A stretch of 64,000 nt of DNA from contig CAWAWM010000008.1 of NCBI GenBank assembly GCA_963785765.1, positions 682,001 through 746,000 on the forward strand, in the 5' to 3' direction. Shown piece by piece: positions 34,832 to 44,135 of this stretch. The notes beneath the pieces are model-generated. The model had not been told where the DNA came from and did not search any database. It saw only the letters and a program-made list of their open reading frames with translations. Position 1 is the stretch's first letter, and the number at the start of each line of letters is the position of its first letter. The DNA is from DATBGO01 sp963785765. GTDB taxonomy: Bacteria; Actinomycetota; Actinomycetes; Streptosporangiales; Streptosporangiaceae. The translations under genes and the position numbers were made by a program.

Positions 34832-36097
34832 GTGGCGGGACTGCCACCGGACGGCGAGCCGGTGCCCGCCGACGGCGCGCTGCCGTCCGCCGCGCTGCCG
34901 TCCGCCGCGCTCCCGTCCGCCACCCTGCCAGCCGAGCGGGGCGCCGGGCTCGGTGACCGGCCGTTCGGCGTCTACGTGCACGTGCCGTTCTGCCTCACCA
35001 GGTGCGGCTACTGCGACTTCAACACCTATACCGCGACTGAACTTGGCCCGGGCGCGTCCAGGGACAGCTACGCGGGCCTGGCTATCGCCGAGATCAGGCT
35101 GGCCAGGCGGGTGCTTGGGCCCGCCGTCGGCCCGGTGAGCACGGTGTTCTTCGGCGGCGGTACCCCGACGCTGCTGCCGCCCGGCCAGCTCGGCGCCATC
35201 CTGTCCGCCGTCGACGGGGAATTCGGCCTGGCGCCCGGCGCGGAAGTGACCGCCGAGGCTAATCCGGAGACCGTGGATGAGGTGTCACTGGCGCAGTTGC
35301 GGGCCCGCGGCTTCACCCGGCTCTCGCTGGGCATGCAGAGCGCCGTCCCCCAGGTGCTGGCCACGCTGGACCGCGTTCATCAGCCCGGCCGTCCGGAGCG
35401 CTGCGTCGGCTGGGCGCGCAGCGCCGGGTTCGAGCAGGTCAGCCTGGACCTGATCTACGGCACCCCGGGCGAGAGCGACCAGGACTGGGAGCACTCGGTG
35501 GCCAGCGCGCTGGCGGCCGGGCCCGATCACATCTCGGCCTACGCACTGATCGTCGAGGACGGGACGCGGATGGCTAGGCGGATCGGGCGGGGCGAGCTGG
35601 CCGCTCCCGATGACGACGTGCTGGCCGACCGCTACCTGGCGGCCGACGACATGCTCGGCGCGGCCGGCCTGCGCTGGTATGAGGTCTCCAACTGGGCGGC
35701 CGCCGAGGGCGCGCGGTGCAGGCACAACCTGCTCTACTGGACCAGCGCCGACTGGTGGGGGATCGGCCCTGGTGCGCACAGCCACGTCGGCGGGGTCCGG
35801 TGGTGGAACGTTAAGCATCCGGCGGCTTATGCGGCCCGGCTTTCCGCGGGCGCCAGCCCGGGCCAGGCCAGGGAAATCCTGACCGAGGCTGAGCGCCGGA
35901 CCGAGCGGATCATGCTGCTGGCCCGGCTCGCGGCCGGATGCCCGCTAGCTGAGCTGGGCCCCGCCGGGCGCGTCGCCGCGGCGACGGCGGTGACAGATGG
36001 GCTCGCCGAACCCGCCGCGCACGCGGCCGGCCGGCTGGTGCTGACCAGGAGGGGTCGGCTGCTGGCCGACGCGGTGATCCGCGAGATCACCGACTGA
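34832..36097 (+). CDS. hemW: Radical SAM heme chaperone HemW
   Basis: 421 aa. FGVYVHVPFCLTRCGYCDFN holds the CxxxCxxC cluster motif; FFGGGTPTLLPP and LSLGMQSAVPQVLATLDRVH follow, then the HemN C-terminal domain. HemW inserts heme into respiratory enzymes and is not a true coproporphyrinogen oxidase (family knowledge). Residues ~12-33 are three to four LPSAA pentapeptides from a 15-bp repeat. GTG start. Confidence 0.92.
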   Translation: MAGLPPDGEPVPADGALPSAALPSAALPSATLPAERGAGLGDRPFGVYVHVPFCLTRCGYCDFNTYTATELGPGASRDSYAGLAIAEIRLARRVLGPAVGPVSTVFFGGGTPTLLPPGQLGAILSAVDGEFGLAPGAEVTAEANPETVDEVSLAQLRARGFTRLSLGMQSAVPQVLATLDRVHQPGRPERCVGWARSAGFEQVSLDLIYGTPGESDQDWEHSVASALAAGPDHISAYALIVEDGTRMARRIGRGELAAPDDDVLADRYLAADDMLGAAGLRWYEVSNWAAAEGARCRHNLLYWTSADWWGIGPGAHSHVGGVRWWNVKHPAAYAARLSAGASPGQAREILTEAERRTERIMLLARLAAGCPLAELGPAGRVAAATAVTDGLAEPAAHAAGRLVLTRRGRLLADAVIREITD

Positions 36098-36115
36098 GCG
36101 GCGGTCCCGGCCCGG

Positions 36116-37228
36116 CTACCGCGCGATAGTGGCGCAGAGCCAGGCCGGAACCCGGAAGTAATCGCCGCGGCTGGCCGCGGCAGCGGCACGGACCACAAAA
36201 AAGAGCGTGGCGAGCCACAGCGCCGCGACCAGCGGAACGCCGATCAGCAGTGCCACGCCGATCGTGTCCAGCGCCAGGATCGAGCCGACGATCAGCACGC
36301 AGACGGTGTACAGCAGCGCGGTTATCGACAGGTTGAGCGCCTGGGCCGCCTGGCCGCGGACAAAGCGCGACGTGTTTCTTTTGACGAGGTAGATGACCAG
36401 CGGCACCAGGAACCCGAGGAACGGCACCCCGAGATAGCAGAGCATCGCCAGCCGCTCCTCGCTGGCCAGTTCCTGATCCGCGGCGAACCGCGGGCCGTCG
36501 GCCAGGTCCCCGTCGGCCGGGCCCCCGTCGGCCAGGTCCCCGTCGGCCAGGTCCCCGTCCGCCAGGTCCCCGTCCGCCAGGTCCCCGTCGGCCGGGCTCC
36601 CGTGGGCCGGGCCCCCGTGGGCCGGGCCCCCGTCGGCCGGGCCCCTGTCGGCCGGGCCCCTGTCGGCCGGATCCCTGTCGGCCGGGTCCCGGGCTGCCTG
36701 GTGTCCGGCTGGCTGGTGTCCGGCTGGCTGGTCTGCGTCCGGCTGGTCTGCGTCTGGCTGGCCGCCGGACGTCCGGCCGCCGGCCGTCCCGGCCTGGTGG
36801 TCGTCCGGCCAGCCGTCGCCGGCGCCGTTGCTCCGGCTATTGCCGAACGTGGCCGGCCAGCCGTCCCTGGGCACGGGCCACACCTGGTCCCGGTACGGCG
36901 GCCCCGCAATCGGCCATGCACCAGTCGGCCATGCACCAGTCGGCCGGGCGCCGGCCAGCCGAGTATCGGGCGGCAGGGCGTCCAGGGGCGGTGCGTCCAG
37001 GGGCGGTGCATCAGGCGGCGGTGAGTCGAGCGGCGGACCGTCCAGGGGCGGTGCGTCCAGCGGCGGTGCGTCCAACAGCGGCGCGTCGAGCGGCGGATCG
37101 TCCTCAACTGCTTCAGCTTGCGGCGGCCGGGCTTGCGGCGGCCGGGCTTGCGGCCGCCCAGTCTGCGGCGGCGAGGTTTGCCCCGATGCGGACCAGTCTG
37201 GTGCTGGCTGCTGAGGGTGCCTCGTCAT
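36116..37228 (-). CDS. DUF4870 membrane protein with long repeat-rich N terminus
   Basis: 370 aa from ATG 37226-37228 (MTRHPQQPAPDWSAS). The first ~250 residues are disordered: PPLDA-type pentapeptides (~residues 35-75), then DPADR/GPADG/DLADG pentapeptides (~165-230). The C-terminal ~110 residues are the DUF4870 domain: ERLAMLCYLGVPFLGFLVPL, RFVRGQAAQALNLSITALLY, two further hydrophobic helices, then FRVPAWLCATIAR. Function is unknown. It is divergent from hrcA. Confidence 0.82.
   Translation of the reverse strand: MTRHPQQPAPDWSASGQTSPPQTGRPQARPPQARPPQAEAVEDDPPLDAPLLDAPPLDAPPLDGPPLDSPPPDAPPLDAPPLDALPPDTRLAGARPTGAWPTGAWPIAGPPYRDQVWPVPRDGWPATFGNSRSNGAGDGWPDDHQAGTAGGRTSGGQPDADQPDADQPAGHQPAGHQAARDPADRDPADRGPADRGPADGGPAHGGPAHGSPADGDLADGDLADGDLADGDLADGGPADGDLADGPRFAADQELASEERLAMLCYLGVPFLGFLVPLVIYLVKRNTSRFVRGQAAQALNLSITALLYTVCVLIVGSILALDTIGVALLIGVPLVAALWLATLFFVVRAAAAASRGDYFRVPAWLCATIAR
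36490..36740. repeat. 15-bp minisatellite in the DUF4870 gene (DLADG/GPADG array)
   Basis: Around 15 units of gccaggtccccgtcg / gccgggcccccgtcg type on the plus strand. Several neighbouring copies are identical, pointing to recent expansion. Confidence 0.88.
36960..37100. repeat. 15-bp repeats in the DUF4870 gene (PPLDA array)
   Basis: About nine units of ggcggtgcgtccagg type, encoding APPLD-like pentapeptides on the minus strand. Unrelated in sequence to the other array in the same gene. Confidence 0.85.
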
Positions 37229-37333
37229 CGGCCCTCGACTTTCGCGCCCATCCCCATCCACGCTAGCTGGTGCGGCCGACGGTAACTAACTTCTTCGTGA
37301 CGCCTGCGCGCCGCCCCAGTGCCCGTCCGGCCT

Positions 37334-37365
37334 TAGACTTGGCACTCGGGAGACAGGAGTGCCAG
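37334..37365 (+). promoter_or_regulatory. CIRCE operator and -10 box of hrcA-dnaJ
   Basis: TTGGCACTC (37339-37347), 9-nt spacer, GAGTGCCAG (37357-37365) fits CIRCE (TTAGCACTC-N9-GAGTGCTAA). TAGACT (37334-37339) is a -10 that abuts it, so HrcA would block its own transcription start. Confidence 0.92.
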
Positions 37366-37377
37366 GGAGGTGAGCGC

Positions 37378-38391
37378 GTGCTCGACGACAGGAAGCTAGC
37401 GGTGCTTCGCGCCATCGTCGAGGACTACGTCTCAACCAACGAGCCGGTCGGATCGAAATCGCTCGTCGACCGGCACAATCTGGACGTTTCACCTGCCACG
37501 ATCCGTAATGACATGGCCGTGCTCGAAGAGCAAGGCTTCATCGTCCAGCCGCACACCAGCGCGGGCCGGGTGCCCACCGACAAGGGCTACCGGCTCTTCG
37601 TGGACCGGCTGTCGGAGGTGAAGCCGTTCTCCTCCGCCGAGCGCCGGGCCATCGAGACCTTCCTGGCCCGCGCCTACGACCTGGACGACGTGGTGATGCG
37701 GACCGTCCGGCTGCTCGCTCAGCTGACCCGCCAGGTCGCGGTGGTGCAGTATCCCTCGCTGACCAGGTCGGCGGTACGGCACATCGAGCTGGTCCCGGTC
37801 GCTGACCGGCGGCTGCTGCTGGTGCTGATCACCGACACCGGCCGGGTGCACCAGCGGATGGTGGACCTGCCTGGCCAGATCGATGACGAATCGATCCTGC
37901 AATTGCGGGCCGTGCTGAACGCGTGCCTCGACGGCCGGAGGCTGACCGAGGTAGCGTCGTTCGTCGCGGATCTGCCCGAGCGGGTCCCTCCAGGTGAGCG
38001 CGCGAACGCGGCGGCGGTACTGTCTGTGATCCTGGAGAGCCTGGCGGAGCGACACGAGGAGCGGGTGGTCGTGGGCGGCGCCGCCAACCTGACCCAGGCC
38101 GATTTCGCCCAGGGGCTGCATGAGGTCCTGGAAGCGCTCGAAGAGCAGGTGGTGCTGATGCGGCTGCTGGGTGAGTCAGGCGACCAGGCATCCCTGACGG
38201 TGCGAATAGGTGCGGAGAACGAGGTGCAGGGCCTGCAGAGCACGTCACTGGTGGCGGCCGGGTATGGCTCCGGGGGTCAGGCGCTGGCCAAGCTCGGCGT
38301 GCTCGGCCCGACACGAATGGACTACCCGACAGCGATGGGAGCGGTGCGCGCGGTGGCACGGTACGTGGGCCAGATCTTGGCGGAGTCGTAG
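37378..38391 (+). CDS. hrcA: Heat-inducible transcription repressor HrcA
   Basis: 337 aa. N-terminal winged helix (LAVLRAIVEDYVSTNEPVGS, SPATIRNDMAVLEEQGFI, PHTSAGRVPTDKGYRLFVD), a GAF-like domain, and a C-terminal ending MGAVRAVARYVGQILAES. It represses chaperone genes through CIRCE at normal temperature. GTG 37378 has ggagg 8 nt upstream. Followed after 2-8 nt by dnaJ, so both share the CIRCE promoter. Confidence 0.96.
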   Translation: MLDDRKLAVLRAIVEDYVSTNEPVGSKSLVDRHNLDVSPATIRNDMAVLEEQGFIVQPHTSAGRVPTDKGYRLFVDRLSEVKPFSSAERRAIETFLARAYDLDDVVMRTVRLLAQLTRQVAVVQYPSLTRSAVRHIELVPVADRRLLLVLITDTGRVHQRMVDLPGQIDDESILQLRAVLNACLDGRRLTEVASFVADLPERVPPGERANAAAVLSVILESLAERHEERVVVGGAANLTQADFAQGLHEVLEALEEQVVLMRLLGESGDQASLTVRIGAENEVQGLQSTSLVAAGYGSGGQALAKLGVLGPTRMDYPTAMGAVRAVARYVGQILAES

Positions 38392-38393
38392 GG

Positions 38394-39533
38394 GTGCCGG
38401 TGGCGAACGACTATTACGGCGTCCTTGGCGTCCGGCAGGACGCCGATGCGGACGAGATCAAGAAGGCGTACCGGCGCCTCGCCCGTGAACTGCATCCGGA
38501 TGTCAATCCCGATCCGCAGACCCAGGAGCGGTTCAAGGAGATCACCCAGGCCTACGAGGTGCTCTCCGATCCTGGCAAGCGGCAGATGTATGACCTGGGC
38601 GCCGATCCGTTCGCGCCGGCCGGCGGCCCGGGGCCCGGCGGCTTCGCGGCGGGTTTCCCGTTCAGCGACATCATGGACGCGTTCTTCGGCGCCGGAGCGG
38701 GTACCCGCGGACCGCGTAGCCGGGCCAGGCGGGGCCGCAACGCGACCATCCGGGTCGAGCTTGACCTGTCGGAATGCGCGTTCGGCTCGACCAGGGAACT
38801 GGCGGTCGACACCGCCGTGGTCTGCCCGACGTGCTCGGGCGAGGGCACCGCGCCAGGCACCCATCCGGAGACCTGCGACGTGTGTGGCGGGCGCGGTGAG
38901 ATCAGCCAGGTGACGCGCTCGTTCCTCGGCCAGGTGATGGCCTCCAGGCCCTGTCCGGCGTGCGGCGGCTTCGGCACGGTGATCCGCAGACCGTGCCCGG
39001 AATGTGACGCTGACGGCCGGGTCAGAACCAGGCGCACCATCAAGGTGCGGATCCCGGCCGGCGTCGAGGATGGCACCCACATCCAGCTGGCCGGGGAAGG
39101 CGAGACCGGGCCGGGCGGCGGGCCCGCCGGAGACCTGTTCCTCGAGATCGTCCAGCGGCCGCACCCCATTTTCGAGCGCCAGGGTGATGACCTGCACTGC
39201 ACGGTGACGATCCCGATGGTGGCCGCCGCGCTCGGAACGACGCTGAAGGTCGAGACCCTGGACGGCCCGGCCGATGTGGACATCAGGCCGGGGACCCAGT
39301 CGGGCCAGGCGATCCCGCTCTACGGCCAGGGCTCTGCGCACCTGAACGGGGGCGGCCGCGGCGACCTGCTGATCCATGTGACCGTGGAGACCCCGACCCG
39401 CATCGAGCCTGAGCAGGAGACCTTGCTGCGGGATCTGGCCAAAATGCGTGGCGAGGAGTCGCCGCCCGGCAAGTTCGCGCCCGGCCAGCAGGGCTTCTTC
39501 TCCAGGCTGCGTGACGCATTCAACGGCCGCTGA
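38394..39533 (+). CDS. dnaJ: Chaperone DnaJ
   Basis: 379 aa (the second DnaJ type of actinomycetes, linked to hrcA). J domain with LHPDVNP (HPD motif), Gly/Phe-rich segment, four zinc-finger CxxCxGxG-type repeats (CPTCSGEG, CDVCGGRG, CPACGGFG, CPECDADG; the fourth is degenerate), then the substrate-binding domain. Works with DnaK. GTG 38394 is used; GTG 38400 is equally possible. Confidence 0.95.
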   Translation: MPVANDYYGVLGVRQDADADEIKKAYRRLARELHPDVNPDPQTQERFKEITQAYEVLSDPGKRQMYDLGADPFAPAGGPGPGGFAAGFPFSDIMDAFFGAGAGTRGPRSRARRGRNATIRVELDLSECAFGSTRELAVDTAVVCPTCSGEGTAPGTHPETCDVCGGRGEISQVTRSFLGQVMASRPCPACGGFGTVIRRPCPECDADGRVRTRRTIKVRIPAGVEDGTHIQLAGEGETGPGGGPAGDLFLEIVQRPHPIFERQGDDLHCTVTIPMVAAALGTTLKVETLDGPADVDIRPGTQSGQAIPLYGQGSAHLNGGGRGDLLIHVTVETPTRIEPEQETLLRDLAKMRGEESPPGKFAPGQQGFFSRLRDAFNGR

Positions 39534-39576
39534 CCTCGCGCTGTAAGGACCGGAGGGACCAGCCCTGAGACCGCCG

Positions 39577-40299
39577 GTGTTCGTCGCTGACGCGGCCGCG
39601 CTGCGACAGGACCCGATCGTGCTGAGCGGCCCGGAGGGCAGGCACGCCGCCACCGTGCGGCGGCTTTCGGTCGGCGAGCGGGCTGACGTGACCGACGGGG
39701 CAGGTGCCGTAGCGGAGTGCGAGGTGACGGCCGTCGCCCAGGGCGTCGTTGAGCTCCGGGTGCTGGCCAGGCTGGCGGAGCCGGCGCCCGACCCGAGCAT
39801 CGTGGTCATTCAGGCGATCCCCAAAGGTGACCGGGGGGAGCTGGCGGTCGAGCTGCTGACCGAGGTCGGGGCGGACGTGGTGGTGCCATGGCAGGCTGAG
39901 CGCTGCGTTGCCCAGTGGCGCGGCGATCGCGCGGGCAGAGCGCTGGATCGCTGGCGGCGCGCAGCGCGCGAGGCAGCCAAGCAGTCGCGCCGTCGCCGGT
40001 TCCCCGAGGTGCCCGGGCCAGCGGGACTGCGCGACGCGGTCGGCCTGGCCGCCGCGGCCAGCCTGGCTATCATCCTCGATCCTGAGGCGCCCGTCGCGCT
40101 GCAGCGGCTACGGCTGCCGTCGCGCGGCGAGATCGTGGTGATCGTCGGGCCGGAGGGCGGCGTGAGCCCGGCGGAACTGGCCGAGCTGGCCGGAGCCGGC
40201 GCGGTGAGCGCGCACCTGGGGCCGACCATCATGCGGGCATCAACGGCGGGCGCGGCAGCGACCGCCGTACTCCTGGCCGCCGCCGGCCGCTGGGACTAG
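39577..40299 (+). CDS. rsmE: 16S rRNA m3U1498 methyltransferase
   Basis: ~240 aa SPOUT methyltransferase. LSGPEGRHAATVRRLSVGE at the N-terminal PUA-like domain; the trefoil-knot motif IVGPEGGVSPAELAELAGAG and HLGPTIMRASTAGAAA bind SAM. The best ribosome site (ggaggg, 39552-39557) is 20 nt before GTG 39577 but 7 nt before an in-frame CTG at 39565, so the true start may be CTG or the site may act at a distance. Ends near a convergent gene. Confidence 0.92.
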   Translation: MFVADAAALRQDPIVLSGPEGRHAATVRRLSVGERADVTDGAGAVAECEVTAVAQGVVELRVLARLAEPAPDPSIVVIQAIPKGDRGELAVELLTEVGADVVVPWQAERCVAQWRGDRAGRALDRWRRAAREAAKQSRRRRFPEVPGPAGLRDAVGLAAAASLAIILDPEAPVALQRLRLPSRGEIVVIVGPEGGVSPAELAELAGAGAVSAHLGPTIMRASTAGAAATAVLLAAAGRWD

Positions 40300-40317
40300 C
40301 CGGCCGGGCTGACTGCG

Positions 40318-40372
40318 GGCCGTCCAGGCCTGCCCGGCTGCCGGTCTTCGCCGGTCCGGTCTTCGCCGGCTG
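40318..40372. repeat. Short repeats between convergent rsmE and anti-sigma-like gene
   Basis: ccggtcttcgccgg occurs twice; each can form ccgg stems around a tcttcg loop. Could aid termination in both directions. Confidence 0.4.
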
Positions 40373-40374
40373 GC

Positions 40375-41259
40375 CTAGCTGCTGGATGACAGGGCAGGTT
40401 CACAGGGCGACGGGGAAAGGGACTTGCCCTTCTTGCCGGGGCTCGCAGTGACAGCCGGATCCGCGGGCGGCACGATCGCGGCGGCAGCCACAGCCGGGGT
40501 GGCGGGCGTGGTCTCCGGGGCGCCCGTCGAGGTAGGCGCGGTCGTCGGGGTACCGCTGGCCGTGGCCGTCGGGGTCGGCGTGGGCGTGACGGTGGGTGAT
40601 GGCGTCGCGCTCGGCGTGGGCGACGGCGTCCGGTTGGGCGTCGGTGTCGTCTTGGGATGAGAGCCCGTGTCGCGTCGCGATGCCGACGACCCGCAGCTGG
40701 CCGAGGCCGAAGGCGTCGGATGGAGGCCTGGCCAGGTGCCCGACGTCTTGGATGGGCCGGGCAGCTGGCTGGCGGCCCCGGAGTCGACAGAACCGCCATG
40801 CGGGTGCGTGCCGCTACTGCTGAGCGGCAGGTTCTCGGCGCCTGAGTTCGAGATGGCTCCCGGTAGCTGGCTCAGCGCGAAACCACCCGCCACCGCGATG
40901 ACGATGGCGGCGGCCACGGCCGCCGGGCGCAGCCATCCGTACCTGCGCAGCAGGGTCGGCCGGAAGCCGTCAGCCGGACCCGGCCGCGAGTGGTGATAGG
41001 CGGCGCGGGTCTGCCCGGCCCGGCTGAGGGCGGGACGGAGCCAGCCGCGCAGGTCATCCAGGACGGACCACAGCCGCGCCAGAGCCGGCAGCGCTACGTC
41101 GGTGCAGGCGGCCATCAGCCACGCCGATGCCAGCGGCCTGGGCGTGGTCAGCCTGGCGCGAATCCGCTCCAGGCCGTCCCCGGAGGGCTCGATGCCGTCG
41201 GCTGCCGTACGCAGGGCCCGGCGCAGGATCTCGTCATAGTCGAAGTCGCGCTGTCTCAT
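40375..41259 (-). CDS. Single-pass membrane protein, probable anti-sigma partner
   Basis: 294 aa. Cytoplasmic N terminus of ~115 residues (FDYDEILRRALRTAADGIEP), one transmembrane helix (AAVAAAIVIAVAGGFALSQL, ~residues 112-131), then ~160 extracellular residues rich in Pro, Thr and Ser (TPTPTPTATASGTPT). Overlaps the ECF sigma stop by 4 nt (ATGA), suggesting a sigma/membrane-regulator pair. No classical HxxxCxxC zinc motif is visible, so the anti-sigma assignment rests on context. Confidence 0.6.
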   Translation of the reverse strand: MRQRDFDYDEILRRALRTAADGIEPSGDGLERIRARLTTPRPLASAWLMAACTDVALPALARLWSVLDDLRGWLRPALSRAGQTRAAYHHSRPGPADGFRPTLLRRYGWLRPAAVAAAIVIAVAGGFALSQLPGAISNSGAENLPLSSSGTHPHGGSVDSGAASQLPGPSKTSGTWPGLHPTPSASASCGSSASRRDTGSHPKTTPTPNRTPSPTPSATPSPTVTPTPTPTATASGTPTTAPTSTGAPETTPATPAVAAAAIVPPADPAVTASPGKKGKSLSPSPCEPALSSSS

Positions 41260-41843
41260 GCCTCACGCTCCAGCACGCTGCGCAGTGCCGACATAGCTCG
41301 GGCGGTATGGCTCTTGACGGCGCCCCGGCTAATGCCCATCGCCTCGGCGATCTGCGCTTCGGAGAGATCCCCGTAGTACCGCAGCACCAGCGCCTCACGC
41401 TGCCGTGGCGGCAGCGTTCGCAGTGCGGCGACCACGGCTGAGCGTTCCAGCAGGACAATGGCCCCGTGCTCGGCACTCGGCATATCGGGCGGAGGTTTGG
41501 GCGCATTCCGGTCAACGACCACACGGTGTCTGAGCACGGAACGTGACCTATTCACCACAGACTGGCGCAGGTAGGAGAGCGCTTTCTCGCTGTCCCTGAG
41601 CCGCCGCCAGCCACCATGCATGGCGACGAACGAGTCCTGCACTACTTCCTCCGCTGTTGCGACATCGCGCACCAACAGTGCCGCGAGGCGCACCAGGGAG
41701 CGGTAATGCGTGCTGTAGAGCGCGGTCACTGCCCGGTCGGCATCCCAGTCGGCCGGTACCGAGCCCAGTGCCGTGTCCGCCACTAGGGTTTCGGTCACGT
41801 GCATTGGACGCGCGGCCATGCCGCTAGGTTCACCGGTAGTCAT
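41256..41843 (-). CDS. ECF RNA polymerase sigma factor (SigE family)
   Basis: 195 aa. Region 2 (LYSTHYRSLVRLAALLVRD, AEEVVQDSFVAMHGGWRRL) and region 4 (LRTLPPRQREALVLRYYGDL, AQIAEAMGISRGAVKSHTAR) are clear. The N-terminal ~35 residues are not conserved; MHVTETL at residue 15 is an alternative start. The coupled downstream membrane protein may control it. Targets unknown. Confidence 0.88.
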   Translation of the reverse strand: MTTGEPSGMAARPMHVTETLVADTALGSVPADWDADRAVTALYSTHYRSLVRLAALLVRDVATAEEVVQDSFVAMHGGWRRLRDSEKALSYLRQSVVNRSRSVLRHRVVVDRNAPKPPPDMPSAEHGAIVLLERSAVVAALRTLPPRQREALVLRYYGDLSEAQIAEAMGISRGAVKSHTARAMSALRSVLEREA

Positions 41844-42089
41844 ACGAGTCTTCGCGCCGGAATTTCGCGCGGGAATGACCTGCGCCGACCCGCCTCAACG
41901 ATCCCACTGCCCCCACGCCCATCGAACGCCCATCCACGCTGATCAGCCATGCCGCGATAGCCGCGGGGCAACGCACCGAGGCCACGGAGAGCCAGTGACT
42001 GGCGGGCCGTGCACCAGAGGGGTGGGTGCGCCGAGGGTTCGCAGTAGTGCAACCATATATGTCGCCGGCCGGGGTCGGCGGCTACAAGT

Positions 42090-42105
42090 TAAGATCGGCT
42101 GCGTG
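42090..42105 (+). promoter_or_regulatory. Leaderless promoter of the HIT gene
   Basis: TAAGAT (42090-42095), 7 nt, GTG 42103. No Shine-Dalgarno. An AT-rich palindrome, CATATATG (42054-42061), lies ~30 bp upstream. Confidence 0.6.
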
Positions 42106-42447
42106 ACGGAGTGCGTATTCTGCGGCATCGCCGCGGGTGACATCGCTGCGGTACGGGTGCTGGAGAGCCAGCGCACTGTCGCATTCCGCGACATCAATCC
42201 GCAGGCGCCGGTTCATGTGCTGATAATTCCGAAAGATCACTATCCGGATCTCGTCTCGCTGGCCAGCGCGGGCGACGGGCTGCTCGACGAGGTGGCCGCG
42301 CAGGCGCACCGGGTGGCCGGCACCGAAGGAATTGACGGGACCGGCTACCGGATCGTGTTCAACACCGGCCCCGAGGCTGGGCAGACCGTGCCGCACGCGC
42401 ATGCCCACGTCCTCGGCGGCCGGACCCTGGCCTGGCCGCCCGGATGA
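42103..42447 (+). CDS. HIT family nucleotide-binding protein
   Basis: 114 aa. CVFCGIAAGDIAAVRVLES, VLIIPKDHYPDL and the histidine triad GQTVPHAHAHVLGGR (HxHxH). Histidine-triad hydrolases of the HinT branch cleave AMP-amine bonds. The zinc-type CxxC at the N terminus is also seen. GTG 42103 is leaderless-type; it starts a run with phoH, ybeY and the CNNM gene. Confidence 0.92.
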   Translation: MTECVFCGIAAGDIAAVRVLESQRTVAFRDINPQAPVHVLIIPKDHYPDLVSLASAGDGLLDEVAAQAHRVAGTEGIDGTGYRIVFNTGPEAGQTVPHAHAHVLGGRTLAWPPG

Positions 42448-42470
42448 GGCTGGCGAGTAGCATGATGACC

Positions 42471-42502
42471 ATGAGGGCACGTGCCCTGGCGGGGAAGGAC
42501 CA

Positions 42503-42506
<4 letters not shown>
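42471..42506 (+). CDS. Leaderless 11-codon upstream ORF overlapping the phoH start
   Basis: TAGCAT (42458-42463), 7 nt, then ATG 42471, encoding MRARALAGKDH and a stop. Its TGA (42504-42506) overlaps the TTG start of phoH (42503-42505) in the string ATTGA. ggggaagga inside it serves as the phoH ribosome site. Inferred role: translational coupling or control of phoH. Confidence 0.5.
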
Positions 42507-43573
<1,067 letters not shown>

Positions 43574-43600
43574 CGGGCCAGACAGCGGGATGAGGAAGGC

Positions 43601-44128
43601 GTGAGCATCGAGATCGCCAATGAGTCGGGCGAAGAGGTGGATGAGCCCGGGCTGGCGGCCCTGGCCAGGCACGTGCTCGACGAACTGCGCGTGCACCCGC
43701 TGGCCGAGTTGTCCATCCTGCTGGTCGACACCACGGCCATGGCGGACCTGCATCAGCGGTGGCTGGGCGAACCGGGACCGACGGACGTGCTCGCGTTTCC
43801 GATGGACGAGCTGCGGCTGCCCCCGCCGGGAGGCAGCAACTCCGAGCACGGCGGCTCCGGCGAACCGCCCGCCGGCCTTGACCGCCTGCTCGGCGACGTG
43901 GTGCTGTGCCCGCAGGTCGCGGCCGACCAGGCGGTCAAGGCCGGTCACCAGGTGACCGACGAGCTTGACCTGCTGTGCACGCACGGCATCCTGCACCTGC
44001 TCGGCTATGACCACGCCGAGCCCGATGAGCACGCGACGATGTTCGGCCTGCAGGACCGGCTGCTCGCGTCCTGGCGGTCCGAGCAGGACACGGGCGGCGA
44101 CCAGGACGGCCCGGAAGGGCCTGGGTGA
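43601..44128 (+). CDS. ybeY: Endoribonuclease YbeY
   Basis: 175 aa metalloprotein for 16S rRNA 3'-end maturation and ribosome quality control. The zinc site THGILHLLGYDHAEPDEHA (HxxxHxxxxxH) is intact; GEPGPTDVLAFPMDEL precedes it. A Gly/Ser-rich insert lies at ~residues 75-92. GTG start with gaggaagg upstream; ends 7 nt before the CNNM gene. Confidence 0.94.
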   Translation: MSIEIANESGEEVDEPGLAALARHVLDELRVHPLAELSILLVDTTAMADLHQRWLGEPGPTDVLAFPMDELRLPPPGGSNSEHGGSGEPPAGLDRLLGDVVLCPQVAADQAVKAGHQVTDELDLLCTHGILHLLGYDHAEPDEHATMFGLQDRLLASWRSEQDTGGDQDGPEGPG

Positions 44129-44135
44129 GGCCAGA

